A DNA stretch of 64,000 nt from Halomonas alkalicola (GCF_030704205.1 NZ_CP131913.1:2852001-2916000), one strand, 5' to 3'. Shown: positions 45,986 to 56,927, counted from the first letter of the stretch. The notes: generated by a model from the letters alone, not told the origin. Translations and numbers: made by a program.

Positions 45986-46465
45986 ATGCCGATACTTCGC
46001 CCGCTTGCCTGCCTCCTGCTCCTGTTTCCCCTGGTGCCGCTGCATGCCCAGACGCTGTCGCCCGCGGGCGGAGGCCAGACCATTGCCCATGAGCTCGATG
46101 CCTGCCTGGCGGAGGCCCAGTGGCTGTCCGAACCCGCCCTGGCGTGTGCCCGGGAGGCCGGGATACGCTGGGAGGAGGAGGTGGAGCGCCTCGGTGCACG
46201 GCTCGACAAGGTGCTCGGGCGGGAGGCGCGCCTGGCCCTGGAGGCCTCTCGGGCGGCCTGGGAAGAGGGGCGAGAGGCCGACCTGGCTCTGGTCGAGGCC
46301 TATCATGGTCAGCTCGCCGAGGCGCGGCTGGGCGACCCGGACCTGCTGCCGCTGTCCCGGCAGCTGCACCGTAACGCCGTGTGGGAGCAGCGTGCCCGCT
46401 ATCTGCAGCGGCTGCTGGAGGGCCTCGAGGAGCAGCGGCCTGACCCGGTCCGGGAGAGCCCCTGA
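45986..46465 (+). CDS. LprI-like (DUF1311) secreted protein
   Basis: 159 residues. It has a Sec signal peptide (about 1-21, LLLLFPLVPLHAQ) and a mature alpha-helical part with the DUF1311 pattern: Cys pair in ELDACLAEA and ALACAREAG, then LDKVLGREARLALEASRAAW. LprI-type proteins inhibit lysozyme in mycobacteria; the role here is inferred only from the domain. The ATG at 45986 starts the signal peptide; an in-frame TTG at 45932 would add 18 residues. Confidence 0.75.
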   Translation: MPILRPLACLLLLFPLVPLHAQTLSPAGGGQTIAHELDACLAEAQWLSEPALACAREAGIRWEEEVERLGARLDKVLGREARLALEASRAAWEEGREADLALVEAYHGQLAEARLGDPDLLPLSRQLHRNAVWEQRARYLQRLLEGLEEQRPDPVRESP

Positions 46466-46502
46466 CGGCAACGGGCAGATCATCCCTTTTCCTAACTGAT
46501 CT

Positions 46503-48053
46503 GTAACTATTCAGCACCGGTTGGCTGAGTCGGGGCTTCTTGCTGCATGAAGGCTGGCACCTCCCCCGCAAACAGTTGCTCCAGTGCGGTATGCGCCGCT
46601 ACCCCTTGCTTGACGGCGGTCGAGAGAAAGCTACGCATGCGGCAGAAGATCTCAGCACCCTCCCAGGAGCGGAAACAGCCCGAGATTTTCTGCTGGACCT
46701 TGGTCATTCGCAGATCGCGCTCCCCCTGGTTGTTGGTGAAGGGAGCGGCAGGGTCGTCGAGGAAGCGCAACACGTCGTCCTCGTACGCCTGGAGGCGTTC
46801 CAGGAGGTTGCGCGACTTGGTGCGCTTGGCCCGGCCTCGCGTTCCAGGTGGCGGTTTCACCGGCGGGGGGCACTCGGCGTCCCCTTTCGCCAGGCAATCT
46901 CGATAGCGCTGCCGCCAGGCTCGGGTCTCATCGGCCGAGAGGCAGCCGTCGGCCACCTCCACGCGGCGCGATGCATCTCCAACAACAGGTCATGCAAGGC
47001 CTTGGCCCATGCCTGGCCATCGTTCTCCCAGGCCGCTGTCAGCTCCCGAAGGTGGTGCGCATTACAGAGCGCGTGCCGGCAATCCGGATAGCGGTAGTAG
47101 GGCTTCCAGTGATCATGCACCAGCACGCCACGCACGAAGGGCAATACGCCGATGGCGTCCATCGCTTCCTGGCCGCGCTTGGGGTGCGGGGCCAACCAGG
47201 TCAGGGCCTCGTTGGAGGCGCTGTGTAGCCAGTAGCGTTTGCCACCGACCTGCATTCCGGTTTCATCGGCATGGACGGTGGCTGCTTCACGTAGCGCCGG
47301 GATCACCCACTCGGCGAACGCCTCGGCCCGCTGGTAGGCCTCCTGGTTGAAGGCGAACAGGGTGCCGGTGCTCAGCGACAGGCCGCACTGCGAGGTGAGC
47401 AACTCGCGGATACGCGCATAGGGCAACAGCTGATACTGGGAGAGATAGACGACATGCGCCTTGAGGCGGCGAGGGCCATACTGGATGGGGCGAGTCACGC
47501 CCTCGGGGAATGGCGCCACGTAGCGTTGCCCCTGATCATCTTCGAGGACCTCAGCCTGATATTCGGTGACCACGGCCTGGATTACGATGTCCTGCACTTG
47601 GCGCGTTTCGACGCCGACCGGGCGGTAAGAACGCCCCTTGGGGAGTTGCCGACGATCGACACGGAGCTTGACCACCTCGTCGGGGTCCGTCACCGGCGCC
47701 AACGTCTTACCCTCATGCCCTGGCTGTCCGCCGGGGCGCCGCTCGCCTTTGGCGCGCGAGCGGCGCTGGCGATTGGGATCCTGGGACGGTGGCTTGCTGC
47801 TGTTGCGGCTACTGGTGGCCAGGCGATCGGCCATGAGCTTGACCAGCAGCATCAGCACATCGATGGCGGCACGCAGCGACGGCGAGACCGTCTGGTCTTC
47901 CTTGAGCTGCTGCCGGACCCGCTCCAGGGCCTCGTCGACGTTGATATCGCTGATGGTCATATCACCGCATAGGTGTGCCGAATGATGCTGTGCACTATGC
48001 CAGAAAAATCAGCTGGTTGGCGATACCCCATCCGCAGCCACCTGAATAGTTAC
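46503..48053 (-). mobile_element. IS66-family insertion sequence, copy B
   Basis: 1551 bp with the same 12-bp inverted ends as copy A and an 8-bp target duplication ACTGATCT (46495-46502 and 48054-48061). Both copies are in the same orientation, about 26 kb apart, and have different target duplications, so they inserted separately and do not form a compound transposon. Confidence 0.95.
46507..47960 (-). pseudogene. tnpC: IS66 transposase, frameshifted (copy B)
   Basis: The N-terminal part (about 330 residues) reads well, then the frame shifts at 46961-46968, where copy B has ACGCGGCGC against ACGGCGC in copy A. The C-terminal 151 residues continue in another frame to the end of the element. 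Copy A is intact at this position but broken elsewhere, so the parental enzyme can be reconstructed (about 483 residues). Confidence 0.88.
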
Positions 48054-48120
48054 ACTGATCTTTGTCTTCTGATCGGGTAGGCTTGTGCCACTCCCGGATC
48101 TCTCCACAGGATTGCCCTCC

Positions 48121-48636
48121 ATGCGCCAACGCATCCTGCCCCTGCTGCTTGCCCTGGTGTCACTCTCGTGCCTGGCGCCGTCCGCCGTCGCCGAGGAGAC
48201 GCTGCCGGCGCCGAGCGGCGAGGTGCTGCTCACCATCAGCGGCAACCTCGACTTCCCCAATGGGGAGGACGAGGCCCGCTTCGATCGCGAGATGCTGATG
48301 GCCATCGCGCCCACCGTAATCGAGACCCGCACCCCCTGGCACGCCGACCGCGGCCGCTACGAGGGCCCGCTGCTGCGGGAGGTGCTGGCGGCCGCCGGCG
48401 TGCGCAGCGATCGTGTCCTGGTGCGGGCGCTCAACGACTTCGAGGCGGAGATCCCGCTCGCCGACCTCCACGACTATGACGTCATCCTGGCCATGAGTCG
48501 CAACGGCTCGCCGATGCAGATCCGCGAGTTCGGCCCGCTGTTCGTGCTCTATCCCTTCGACGACCACCCGGAGCTGCACAACGAGTCCGTGCGCTTTCGT
48601 TCGGTGTGGCAGGTCGTGCACATTCACGCCCCCTGA
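48121..48636 (+). CDS. small periplasmic molybdopterin-oxidoreductase-fold protein
   Basis: 171 residues with a Sec signal peptide (1-24, ending SAVAEE). The mature part resembles the oxidoreductase molybdopterin-binding fold, for example [30 protein letters not shown] and [12 protein letters not shown]. The molybdopterin-ligating Cys of YedY-type enzymes is not visible, so this is more likely a ligand-binding relative. It reads into a hybrid kinase 23 bp downstream, for which it may be a periplasmic partner. Confidence 0.72.
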   Translation: MRQRILPLLLALVSLSCLAPSAVAEETLPAPSGEVLLTISGNLDFPNGEDEARFDREMLMAIAPTVIETRTPWHADRGRYEGPLLREVLAAAGVRSDRVLVRALNDFEAEIPLADLHDYDVILAMSRNGSPMQIREFGPLFVLYPFDDHPELHNESVRFRSVWQVVHIHAP

Positions 48637-48659
48637 GGGCCCGCTATCGGGAGCGTCCC

Positions 48660-50837
48660 ATGCTGCGCCTGCCCCTGCGCGTCAAGCTCGGCGCCATCAG
48701 CGCGCTGCTGCTGCTGGCGGCGGCGCTGGTGGTGGTAGGCCTGGTCTCCTGGTGCCAGGACAGCTTGGCCCAGAGCGTGGGCGGGGATGCCTCCTGGCAC
48801 GCCTACAAGCTCGACCGCGACGTGGTGCAGCTGCGCAACTACCTGGCGCAGCCGGACGCCGACCATGCGGGCCTGGCGCTGCGCTTCGAGCTCTTCTACA
48901 GCCGGCTCTTCCTGATGCGAGGGGGGGGCGATATCACCGAGCTGCTGGCCACGATTCCCGCGGCCAGCGCTCTGCTGGACGAGATCGAGCAGCGCATCGA
49001 TGCCCTCGACCTCATGATCGATGCGCTCGAGGCGCTGCACGAGAGCGACCGCCTTGCCCTGGACCAGCACCTCGATACCCTGGGCAATCGTACCGAGCGG
49101 CTGGTGATCGCCATCAATGGCCACCTGGCCGAGACCACCACCCGTGAGCGTGGCCAGCTGCAGCGGCTCTATGCCCTGCTGCTGGTGCTGATCCTGGCGA
49201 TGAGCCTCTCGGCCATGCTGGTGGCGCTGATCCTGTTCCGCGAGGCCCGTGACAACGCGGCGGCGCGGCGTGACCTGGAGGTGCTGAGCCGGGAGCTGGA
49301 GGCGACCGCTCGGCAGGCGGAGTCGGCCAACCAGGCCAAGTCGGAGTTTCTGGCCACCGTCAGCCACGAGATCCGCACCCCGCTCAACGGGGTCATCGGC
49401 ATGAGTGATGTGCTGCTGGAGCACCGGCTCGAGGGGGAGGCGCGCCAGTGCGTGACCACCATCCACGACCGCGCCGGGCTCTTGCTGGAGCTGATCAACG
49501 ACCTGCTGGACTTCTCCAAGATCGAGGCGGGACGCCTGGAGCTGGAGCAGCGCGCCATGGCGCTGGATGAACTCGTCGATGGCGTGGTGGCGCTGCTGGC
49601 GCCGCGCGCCGAGGCTCGCGGCGTGGCATTGCGGACGCGGCTGGACCCGCAACTGCCGGCACGGGTACTGGCCGATCCGGGGCGCTTGCGCCAGGTGCTG
49701 ATCAACCTGGTCTCCAACGCGGTGAAGTTCACCGCGCAGGGCGAGATTCGCCTGGAGGTGAGCGCCGAAGGGGGCGGGCGATTCCGCTTCGAGGTGGTGG
49801 ATACCGGCTGCGGTATCGCTCCCGAACAGCTCACGCGGATCTTCGAGCCGTTCCGGCAGGGCAATGCCTCCACTGCTCGGCGCTTCGGTGGCACTGGGCT
49901 GGGCCTGGCGATCTGTCGCCGGCTGGTGGAGGCCATGGGGGGGCGCATCGAGGTCGCCAGCGAACCCGGGGTGGGCAGCCGCTTCTGGTTTGTGCTGTCG
50001 CTGGCGACCGCCGAGGCGCCTGATCCGGACGCGCTGCCGGCGGCAGGGCGCTCTCGCCACCTGGACCTGCAGAGCACCCACCTGCTGGTAGTGGAGGACA
50101 ATCCCGTCAATCAGCAGGTGGCCAGGGCCATGCTGGAGCGCCTTGGCTGTTCGGTCACCATGGCTGACTCCGGTGCGGCCGCCCTGCAGCTGGCCGCGGC
50201 AGGCCGCTTCGACCTGATCTTCATGGATATCCAGATGCCGGATATGGACGGCCTGGAGGTGACCCGTCGGCTGCGCGCCCGTGATGGCTGGACGGGCCAG
50301 GTGCCGATCGTGGCAATGACGGCCGGTGGTCCCGGAGGCGAGCAGGCCCGCTGCCTGGCCGCCGGCATGAACGGCTACCTCACCAAGCCCCTGCGCCAGG
50401 AAGAGTTGCTGGAGGCGCTGTTCCGCCACCTGAGCGGAGGGGGTGCGCATGAACCCGTGCGCGCCGCGGTGCCCGCCTCCGGGCGCGACAGCCTGATCGA
50501 TCCGCTGACGCTGCAGGCGCTGCGCGACTCCGTGGGCGAGGAGGGGCTTGCGTCGCTGATGGTGCTCTTCTGTGGCCAGGTCGAGGCGCGACTGGCGACC
50601 CTCGCGCGAGCCCTCGGCGAGGGCGATCTGCAGGAGGCGCAACATGCGGCTCACCAGCTCAAGGGCGAGTCGGCGAGCCTGGGTGCCGTCAAGGTGGCCG
50701 GCCTCGCCACGCGCCTCGAGCGCCTAGCCCAGTCCGGTGACCGGCAGGCGGCCCGGGGGCTGCTGGGAGAACTGAAGCGCTGCCTGGAGGCCACCATGGA
50801 GGCACTGCAGGCCTGGCGGGTGCCGCCGAACCGCTGA
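48660..50837 (+). CDS. hybrid sensor histidine kinase with receiver and HPt domains
   Basis: 725 residues. Two membrane helices (about 10-32 and 170-193) enclose a periplasmic sensor part. The kinase core has His236 in [13 protein letters not shown], the N box NLVSNAVKF and G boxes DTGCGI and GTGLGLAI. A receiver domain has Asp523 in [11 protein letters not shown]. The C-terminal HPt domain has His665 in [12 protein letters not shown]. No output regulator is adjacent. It probably reads signals from the periplasmic protein encoded just upstream. Confidence 0.92.
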   Translation: MLRLPLRVKLGAISALLLLAAALVVVGLVSWCQDSLAQSVGGDASWHAYKLDRDVVQLRNYLAQPDADHAGLALRFELFYSRLFLMRGGGDITELLATIPAASALLDEIEQRIDALDLMIDALEALHESDRLALDQHLDTLGNRTERLVIAINGHLAETTTRERGQLQRLYALLLVLILAMSLSAMLVALILFREARDNAAARRDLEVLSRELEATARQAESANQAKSEFLATVSHEIRTPLNGVIGMSDVLLEHRLEGEARQCVTTIHDRAGLLLELINDLLDFSKIEAGRLELEQRAMALDELVDGVVALLAPRAEARGVALRTRLDPQLPARVLADPGRLRQVLINLVSNAVKFTAQGEIRLEVSAEGGGRFRFEVVDTGCGIAPEQLTRIFEPFRQGNASTARRFGGTGLGLAICRRLVEAMGGRIEVASEPGVGSRFWFVLSLATAEAPDPDALPAAGRSRHLDLQSTHLLVVEDNPVNQQVARAMLERLGCSVTMADSGAAALQLAAAGRFDLIFMDIQMPDMDGLEVTRRLRARDGWTGQVPIVAMTAGGPGGEQARCLAAGMNGYLTKPLRQEELLEALFRHLSGGGAHEPVRAAVPASGRDSLIDPLTLQALRDSVGEEGLASLMVLFCGQVEARLATLARALGEGDLQEAQHAAHQLKGESASLGAVKVAGLATRLERLAQSGDRQAARGLLGELKRCLEATMEALQAWRVPPNR

Positions 50838-50904
50838 CCCCGGCGTTTGTGGGGCGCACGCCGGGACGCCTACACTGGGGCGAGCGTTGACACCGGAGTC
50901 CGCA

Positions 50905-52098
50905 ATGCCAGATGCCATGAGCCTCTCCCCCTCTGCTGCACAGGCCGGCGCGTCCCCGCTGCGCACCGCGGTCAGCCTTCTCTCCGACCCGGCCGAGGCC
51001 GTGGCGGAGCTCGCCGCCGAGCTGCGGCACGGGTCGCTGGGCTTCGTGCTCTTCTTCTGCAGCGTCGAGTATCCGCTCGAGGCCCTCTCCCATGCCCTCC
51101 GGAGCGCCTTCGAGGGGTTGCCCGTGGCCGGCTGCACCACGGCCGGCGAGATCACCCCGGCGGGCTACGCCCGGGGCGGGATCGTGGCGATCGGCTTCGA
51201 TCGGCGCCACTTCGTGCCGGCGACGGCCCTGGTAGAGCGTTTGGAGGCCTTCGACCTGCCCCGCGCCCAGCGGCTGGTGGATGACCTTCTCGGGCGATGT
51301 CGCGAGCGGGCCCTGGCGCCCCTGGCCGGCAACAGCTTCGTGGTGACCCTCCTCGATGGCCTCTCGAGCAGCGAGGAGAGCGTGATCGCGACCCTCGATG
51401 CCGCCCTCGGCAGCATTCCCAGCTTCGGCGGCTCGGCGGGGGACGACAACCGGCTCGCCCGCACCCACGTCTTCTGTGACGGGCGGTTTCACGCCGAGGC
51501 GGCCGTGGTGCTGCTGGTCAACACCCCGCTGCCCTTCGAGGTCTTCTCCACCCACCACCTGCGGCCCCGGCATGAGAAGCTGGTGGTCACCGGCGTCGAC
51601 CGGGAGTCGCGGCGGGTGCTGGAGCTCAACGCTGCCCCCGCCGTGGCGGCCTATGCTCAGCTGGTGGGGCAGCCGGAGTCACGGCTCGGCCCGGAGCTGT
51701 TTGCCCGGCACCCGCTGGCGGTGCGCATCGGCGACCACTACTACGTGCGCTCCATCCAGCGGGCCAACGAGGACGGCAGCCTGAGCTTCTACTGTGCGGT
51801 GGAGAACGGCATTGTGCTCACGGCCATGGCCTGTGCCCCTATCCATGACGATCTGGCGCAGACACTCGCGGGACTCGAGGGCCGCCTGGGCGCCACCGAG
51901 CTGGTGATCGGATGCGACTGCTTCCTGAGGCGCCTGGAGCTGGAGGTGCTGGGCCAGGAGGCCGAGGTCTCGGACCTGCTGAGCCGGCGCCGGGTGATCG
52001 GCTTCAACACCTACGGGGAGCAGTACCATGGCATGCACATCAACCAAACCTTCACCGGGGTGGCCATTGGCACCGCTCGACCCGACGACGCTGCCTGA
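50905..52098 (+). CDS. FIST sensory-domain protein
   Basis: 397 residues with FIST_N (GCTTAGEITPAGYARGG near residue 75) and FIST_C (FARHPLAVRIGDHYYVRSI, IGCDCFLRRLEL) domains, which bind small ligands such as amino acids. No catalytic or membrane part. It overlaps the start of the NahK-like kinase by 71 bp, so the two probably act as a split sensor. The ATG at 50905 is used. Confidence 0.88.
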   Translation: MPDAMSLSPSAAQAGASPLRTAVSLLSDPAEAVAELAAELRHGSLGFVLFFCSVEYPLEALSHALRSAFEGLPVAGCTTAGEITPAGYARGGIVAIGFDRRHFVPATALVERLEAFDLPRAQRLVDDLLGRCRERALAPLAGNSFVVTLLDGLSSSEESVIATLDAALGSIPSFGGSAGDDNRLARTHVFCDGRFHAEAAVVLLVNTPLPFEVFSTHHLRPRHEKLVVTGVDRESRRVLELNAAPAVAAYAQLVGQPESRLGPELFARHPLAVRIGDHYYVRSIQRANEDGSLSFYCAVENGIVLTAMACAPIHDDLAQTLAGLEGRLGATELVIGCDCFLRRLELEVLGQEAEVSDLLSRRRVIGFNTYGEQYHGMHINQTFTGVAIGTARPDDAA

Positions 52099-53443
52099 GG
52101 CGCCCGCGGCTCGGGCGGCCCTGCTGGCCGAGGAGAACGCTCGCCTGCGGCGCATCTGCGCGGCACTGATCGAGCGGGTGGAGTCCAGCGGTGTGCCCGG
52201 CGGGGCACCCTATGCGGCCTTCGAGCACTCGGTGCTGCTGGCCGAGCAGGTCCGCGAGCGCACCGAGACCCTGCAGCGCACCCTGGGGGAGCTGCACCGG
52301 GCCAAGGCGGAGGCCGAGGCGGCCAACCTCTCCAAGACCAAGTTTCTCGCCGCGGTGAGTCATGACCTGCTGCAGCCGCTCAACGCCGCGCGGCTCTTCG
52401 CCAGCGCCCTGGAGGAGCAGCCGCTGCCGCCGGGCTCCCGCCGGCTGGTCGGCAACATCGGGCGCTCGCTCAAGGACGTCGAGTCGCTGATCGGCAGCCT
52501 GGTGGACATATCGCGGCTCGATGCCGGGGTGCTCAGGCCGGACGTGGCCAGCTTCCCCGCCGAGGAGCTGCTCGGGGTGCTGGCCGAGGAGTATCGCCAG
52601 CTGGCCGCCAGCCGCGGCCTCGAGCTGCGCTATGTGCCGACCCGGGCGGTGATCGCCTCCGACCTGGCGCTGCTGGCGCGGGTGGTCCGCAACTTCCTGA
52701 GCAATGTCGTGCGCTATACCCGCCAGGGGCGCATCCTGCTCGGCTGCCGCCGTCGTCCCGAGGGGCTTGAGATCCTGGTCGGCGATACCGGGCCGGGCAT
52801 CGCCCCGGCCCAGCAGCGGCTGATCTTCGAGGAGTTCCGTCGCCTCGGGGCGGCCGAGGAGGGCGACGACCGCGGCCTGGGCCTGGGGCTGGCCATCGTC
52901 GAGCGCATCGGCGGCATGCTCGGCCACCCGCTCGGGCTGGTCTCGCGGCCGGGGCACGGCGCGCTGTTCTCGGTGACGGTGCCCTACGCCACGGCATCCC
53001 GGTCGGCCCGGTCGGCCGGGCCGCCACGGGAGCCGCTGCCGAGCGGGCAGCCGCTGGCCGGTGAGGTCATCTGGGTGCTGGACAACGATGCGGCGATCCG
53101 CGAGGGCATGGAGGCCCTGCTGGGGGGCTGGGGCTGTCGGGTGGTGGCCGCGAATTCGCCGGCCGAGCTGCTGGGACGGATCAAGGCGCCCGGCGCCGCG
53201 CTGCTGGTGGACTTCCATCTGGGGGAGGGGCAGCCCGACGGCCTCGAGGTCGCCGCCCGGCTGCGCGAGCGCCATCCCGGGCTGCCGGTGGTGGTGATCA
53301 CCGCCAATCATGACGCGGCGCTGAAGGCGCGGATACGCCAGGCCGGCTACGACTGCCTGCTCAAGCCCGTCAAGCCGCTGCGCCTGCGTCTGCTGCTCAC
53401 CTCGCTGCTGGGGCGTCAGCCGGAGCGGCGCCTCGCCCGGTAG
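52028..53443 (+). CDS. NahK/ErcS'-type hybrid sensor histidine kinase
   Basis: 471 residues, soluble. A coiled coil (about 25-105) leads into the phosphoacceptor His112 in AAVSHDLLQPLNAARLF, the DLLQPLNA variant of the NahK group. ATPase motifs are NFLSNVVRYT, GDTGPGIAP and GLGLGLAIVERI. A C-terminal receiver domain has Asp395 in LLVDFHLGEG. The start at 52028 is inside the FIST gene and is not certain; a TTG at 52067 is possible. In Pseudomonas this group controls ethanol oxidation together with an ErbR-like regulator. Confidence 0.88.
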   Translation: MACTSTKPSPGWPLAPLDPTTLPEAPAARAALLAEENARLRRICAALIERVESSGVPGGAPYAAFEHSVLLAEQVRERTETLQRTLGELHRAKAEAEAANLSKTKFLAAVSHDLLQPLNAARLFASALEEQPLPPGSRRLVGNIGRSLKDVESLIGSLVDISRLDAGVLRPDVASFPAEELLGVLAEEYRQLAASRGLELRYVPTRAVIASDLALLARVVRNFLSNVVRYTRQGRILLGCRRRPEGLEILVGDTGPGIAPAQQRLIFEEFRRLGAAEEGDDRGLGLGLAIVERIGGMLGHPLGLVSRPGHGALFSVTVPYATASRSARSAGPPREPLPSGQPLAGEVIWVLDNDAAIREGMEALLGGWGCRVVAANSPAELLGRIKAPGAALLVDFHLGEGQPDGLEVAARLRERHPGLPVVVITANHDAALKARIRQAGYDCLLKPVKPLRLRLLLTSLLGRQPERRLAR

Positions 53444-54096
53444 CGGGCCAGCTCCAGCTCGCCGGCCAGCAGGACCGCCTGGACCCGGCTCGCCACCCCC
53501 AGTTTTCTCAGGATGGCCGAGACATGGGTCTTCACCGTGGTCTCGGCGACGTTCAGCTCCCGGGCGATGCCCTTGTTGGAGGCGCCCCGGCTGAGCAGCT
53601 CGAGCACTTCGAGCTGCTTGTCGGTGAGCCCCGTGAGGCGCGGGTCGGGCGCCGCGGCTCCGGTGACCGCCGGAGCCGGGTGGGCGGGCGGCGGGCGGCG
53701 CATGACCTGAGGCGGCAGGTAGAGCTGCCCCTCGAGGAGCTGATGCAGGGCGGCCAGCAGGTCGTCGCGGGGGGTCGACTTGGGGATATAGCCCACCGCG
53801 CCCATCTCGATGGCCGCCAGCACCGTGCGCCGATCCTGCTCCGCCGAGAGGATGGCCACCGGCAGCGACGGCAGCACCTCCCGCAGGCGGCGCAGCCCGT
53901 CGAGGCCCTCGGCGTCGGGCAGGTTCAGGTCCAGCAGCAGCAGGTCGAGCGCCTCCTCGTGGCGCTCGGCCTCCTTCAGGGCCAGCGCCAGGCTGTCCGC
54001 CTCCAGCAGCCGGGTGCCCGGCAGCCCCGCCGCGATCACCGCGCCGATGGCGTCGCGGAACAGCGGATGGTCATCGGCGACCATCAGGGTCGTCAT
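53416..54096 (-). CDS. LuxR-type response regulator (ErbR/AgmR-like)
   Basis: 226 residues. Receiver domain with MVADDHPLFRDAIG and phosphoacceptor Asp56 in LLLDLNLPDAEG, then a LuxR helix-turn-helix with LTDKQLEVLELLSRGASNKG and ELNVAETTVKTHVSAILRKL. It likely controls the divergent aldehyde dehydrogenase gene 131 bp away. Its 3' end overlaps the tail of the convergent kinase gene by 28 bp. The ATG at 54094-54096 gives the receiver start; the longer frame lies in the promoter. Confidence 0.9.
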   Translation of the reverse strand: MTTLMVADDHPLFRDAIGAVIAAGLPGTRLLEADSLALALKEAERHEEALDLLLLDLNLPDAEGLDGLRRLREVLPSLPVAILSAEQDRRTVLAAIEMGAVGYIPKSTPRDDLLAALHQLLEGQLYLPPQVMRRPPPAHPAPAVTGAAAPDPRLTGLTDKQLEVLELLSRGASNKGIARELNVAETTVKTHVSAILRKLGVASRVQAVLLAGELELARYRARRRSG

Positions 54097-54227
54097 CGCG
54101 TTCTCCCGTCGGGCTCTCCTCCCAAGGGAGGAGAGCATCTCATGCCACCGGAGTATGTCGCAGAAGCGCGGCCTGACCAAGACTGTGAAGTGACCCGACA
54201 TAACCACAACAGCTCTGGAGTCACGTC

Positions 54228-55748
54228 ATGATCTACGCCAACCCCGGCCAGTCCGGTTCCGTCATCACCTTCGAGCAGCGCTACGGCAACTACATCGGCG
54301 GCGAATTCGTCCCGCCGGTCAAGGGCGGCTACTTCGACAACGTCAGCCCGGTCAACGGCGAGGTGTTCTGCCAGATTCCCCGCTCCACCGCCGAGGATAT
54401 CGACAAGGCGCTGGACGCGGCCCACGCCGCCGCCCCGGCCTGGGGCAGGACCTCCGCCGCCGAGAGCAGCAACATCCTGCTCAGGATCGCCGACCGCATC
54501 GAGCAGAACCTCGAGATGCTGGCCGTGGCCGAGACCTGGGACAACGGCAAGGCGGTGCGCGAGACTCTGAATGCCGACCTGCCGCTGGCCGTCGACCACT
54601 TCCGCTACTTCGCCGGTTGCATCCGCGCCCAGGAGGGCACCGCCGCCGACATCGACGCCAACACCGTGGCCTACCACTTCCACGAGCCGCTGGGCGTGGT
54701 GGGGCAGATCATCCCCTGGAACTTCCCGCTGCTGATGGCGGTGTGGAAGCTGGCCCCGGCCCTGGCGGCGGGCAACTGCGTGGTGCTCAAGCCCGCCGAG
54801 CAGACCCCGGCCTCGATCCTGGAGCTGATGAAGCTGGTCGGCGACCTGCTGCCGCCGGGGGTGGTCAACGTCGTCAACGGCTACGGCGCCGAGGCGGGCC
54901 AGGCGCTCGCCACCAGCAAGCGCATCGCCAAGATCGCCTTCACCGGCTCCACCCCGGTAGGCTCGCATATCCTCAAGTGCGCCGCCGAGAACATCATCCC
55001 CTCCACGGTGGAGCTGGGCGGCAAGTCCCCCAACATCTACTGCGCCGACATCATGAACGCCGAGCCGGAGTTCATCGACAAGGCGGCGGAGGGCCTGGTG
55101 CTGGCCTTCTTCAACCAGGGCGAGGTGTGCACCTGCCCCTCCCGGGCGCTGATCCAGGAGTCCATGTACGACGCCTTCATGGCCAGGGTCATGGAGAAGG
55201 TAGGCAGGATCAAGCGCGGCAACCCGCTCGACACCGACGTCCAGGTGGGCGCCCAGGCCTCCCAGGAGCAGTTCGACAAGATCATGTCCTACATGGAGAT
55301 CGCGCGCGAAGAGGGCGCCGAGTTCCTCACCGGCGGCGACAAGGAGAGCCTGGACCCGAGCATCGACAAGGGCTTCTACATCCAGCCGACACTCCTCAAG
55401 GGCAACAACAAGATGCGCGTCTTCCAGGAGGAGATCTTCGGCCCGGTGGTGGCCGTCACCACCTTCAAGGACGAGGCGGAGGCGCTGGCCATCGCCAACG
55501 ACACCGAGTTCGGCCTCGGCGCCGGGGTGTGGAGCCGCGACATCAACGTCGCCTTCCGTATGGGCCGCGGCATCCAGGCCGGCCGGGTGTGGACCAACTG
55601 CTACCACCAGTACCCGGCCCACGCCGCCTTCGGCGGCTACAAGAAGTCCGGCGTCGGCCGCGAGACCCACAAGGTGGCGCTCGAGCACTACCAGCAGACC
55701 AAGAACCTGCTGGTCAGCTATGACACCAACCCGCTGGGCTTCTTCTGA
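54228..55748 (+). CDS. exaC: NAD-dependent acetaldehyde/aldehyde dehydrogenase
   Basis: 506 residues. Catalytic Cys301 in [11 protein letters not shown] and Glu262 in [11 protein letters not shown]. It matches the AldB/ExaC group that oxidises acetaldehyde to acetate (it starts [20 protein letters not shown]). It is divergent from the LuxR-type regulator and is followed by an alcohol dehydrogenase, giving a complete ethanol-to-acetate route. Confidence 0.94.
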   Translation: MIYANPGQSGSVITFEQRYGNYIGGEFVPPVKGGYFDNVSPVNGEVFCQIPRSTAEDIDKALDAAHAAAPAWGRTSAAESSNILLRIADRIEQNLEMLAVAETWDNGKAVRETLNADLPLAVDHFRYFAGCIRAQEGTAADIDANTVAYHFHEPLGVVGQIIPWNFPLLMAVWKLAPALAAGNCVVLKPAEQTPASILELMKLVGDLLPPGVVNVVNGYGAEAGQALATSKRIAKIAFTGSTPVGSHILKCAAENIIPSTVELGGKSPNIYCADIMNAEPEFIDKAAEGLVLAFFNQGEVCTCPSRALIQESMYDAFMARVMEKVGRIKRGNPLDTDVQVGAQASQEQFDKIMSYMEIAREEGAEFLTGGDKESLDPSIDKGFYIQPTLLKGNNKMRVFQEEIFGPVVAVTTFKDEAEALAIANDTEFGLGAGVWSRDINVAFRMGRGIQAGRVWTNCYHQYPAHAAFGGYKKSGVGRETHKVALEHYQQTKNLLVSYDTNPLGFF

Positions 55749-55877
55749 TCCTTGCGCCGTCCGGATTCGCCGGGCGGCGCTCCTTTCCCAGCAGAGGGTG
55801 GGCCACCACCTCGTTCCCCGGGCGATGCCCCGAGCCCGACAGGGGCTCTCCACTCGAGCAACAGCAGGAGTAAGATA

Positions 55878-56906
55878 ATGGACAAGACGATGAAGGCCGC
55901 TGTAGTACGCAAGTTCGGTGAGCCCTTGGCTATCGAGGAGGTAGAGACGCCTCGGCCCCAGAAGGGCGAGATCCTGGTCAAGGTGGCCGCTTCGGGCGTC
56001 TGCCATACCGATCTGCATGCCGCTCACGGTGACTGGCCGGTGAAGCCCAATCCGCCGTTCATTCCCGGCCACGAGGGCGTCGGGCATATTGTCGCCATCG
56101 GCGAGGGCGTGAAACACGTCAAGGAGGGCGATCGTGTTGGCGTTCCCTGGCTCTATTCGGCCTGTGGCCACTGTGAGCACTGCCTGGGCGGCTGGGAGAC
56201 GCTGTGCGAGTCGCAGCAAAATACCGGCTACTCGGTGAACGGAGGCTTCGCCGATTACACATTGGCCGATGCGGGATTCGTCGGCCTCCTGCCCGATAAT
56301 GTCGACTTTCTAGAGATCGCTCCGGTGCTGTGTGCCGGCGTGACCGTCTACAAGGGGCTCAAGATGACCGACACTCGCCCAGGGCAGTGGGTGGTGGTTT
56401 CGGGCATCGGCGGGCTTGGCCACATGGCCGTGCAGTACGCTCGTGCCATGGGGCTCAACGTGGCGGCGGTGGACATCGATGACGGCAAGCTGGCGTTGGC
56501 CGAAAGGCTTGGGGCGACGGTCACTGTCAATGCCATGAAGACCGATCCGGTCGACTACCTGAAGCGCGAGATCGGCGGCGCTCATGGGGCGCTGGTCACG
56601 GCGGTATCGCCCAAAGCCTTCGATCAGGGCCAGCGCATGCTGCGTCGCGGCGGCACCCTGGTGCTCAACGGCCTGCCGCCGGGCGACTTCCCGCTGCCGA
56701 TCTTCGATACCGTGCTCAACGGCATCACCGTGCGGGGCTCCATCGTCGGCACCCGTCAGGATCTGCAGGAGGCGCTGGACTTTGCCGGCGAGGGCAAGGT
56801 GAAGGCCACCGTCGCCACCGACAGGCTGGAGAACATCAACGATGTCTTCCAGCGCATGATCGATGGCAAGATCGAAGGGCGCATCGTGCTCGATATGGCC
56901 GACTGA
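55878..56906 (+). CDS. adhP: zinc-dependent alcohol dehydrogenase AdhP
   Basis: 342 residues, medium-chain dehydrogenase. Catalytic zinc ligands Cys42 ([16 protein letters not shown]), His65-Glu66 (PGHEGVG) and a later Cys ([11 protein letters not shown]). The structural zinc site is [15 protein letters not shown]. The NAD site is [16 protein letters not shown]. It oxidises ethanol and similar primary alcohols. It has less extreme codon GC bias than its neighbours, perhaps due to high expression or a different history. The ATG is at 55878 after an AGGAG site. Confidence 0.94.
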   Translation: MDKTMKAAVVRKFGEPLAIEEVETPRPQKGEILVKVAASGVCHTDLHAAHGDWPVKPNPPFIPGHEGVGHIVAIGEGVKHVKEGDRVGVPWLYSACGHCEHCLGGWETLCESQQNTGYSVNGGFADYTLADAGFVGLLPDNVDFLEIAPVLCAGVTVYKGLKMTDTRPGQWVVVSGIGGLGHMAVQYARAMGLNVAAVDIDDGKLALAERLGATVTVNAMKTDPVDYLKREIGGAHGALVTAVSPKAFDQGQRMLRRGGTLVLNGLPPGDFPLPIFDTVLNGITVRGSIVGTRQDLQEALDFAGEGKVKATVATDRLENINDVFQRMIDGKIEGRIVLDMAD

Positions 56907-56927
56907 TGTCACCGGCCCAGCGGTCCC

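Noticed and set aside
18596..48053. Compound transposon formed by the two IS66 copies
   Set aside because: The outer target sequences differ (TTTTCCAA and ACTGATCT), and each copy has its own matching pair, so they inserted independently.
46503..48053. Programmed frameshifting in the IS66 transposase
   Set aside because: The two copies break at different positions and there is no slippery heptamer at the shift; simple indels explain it.
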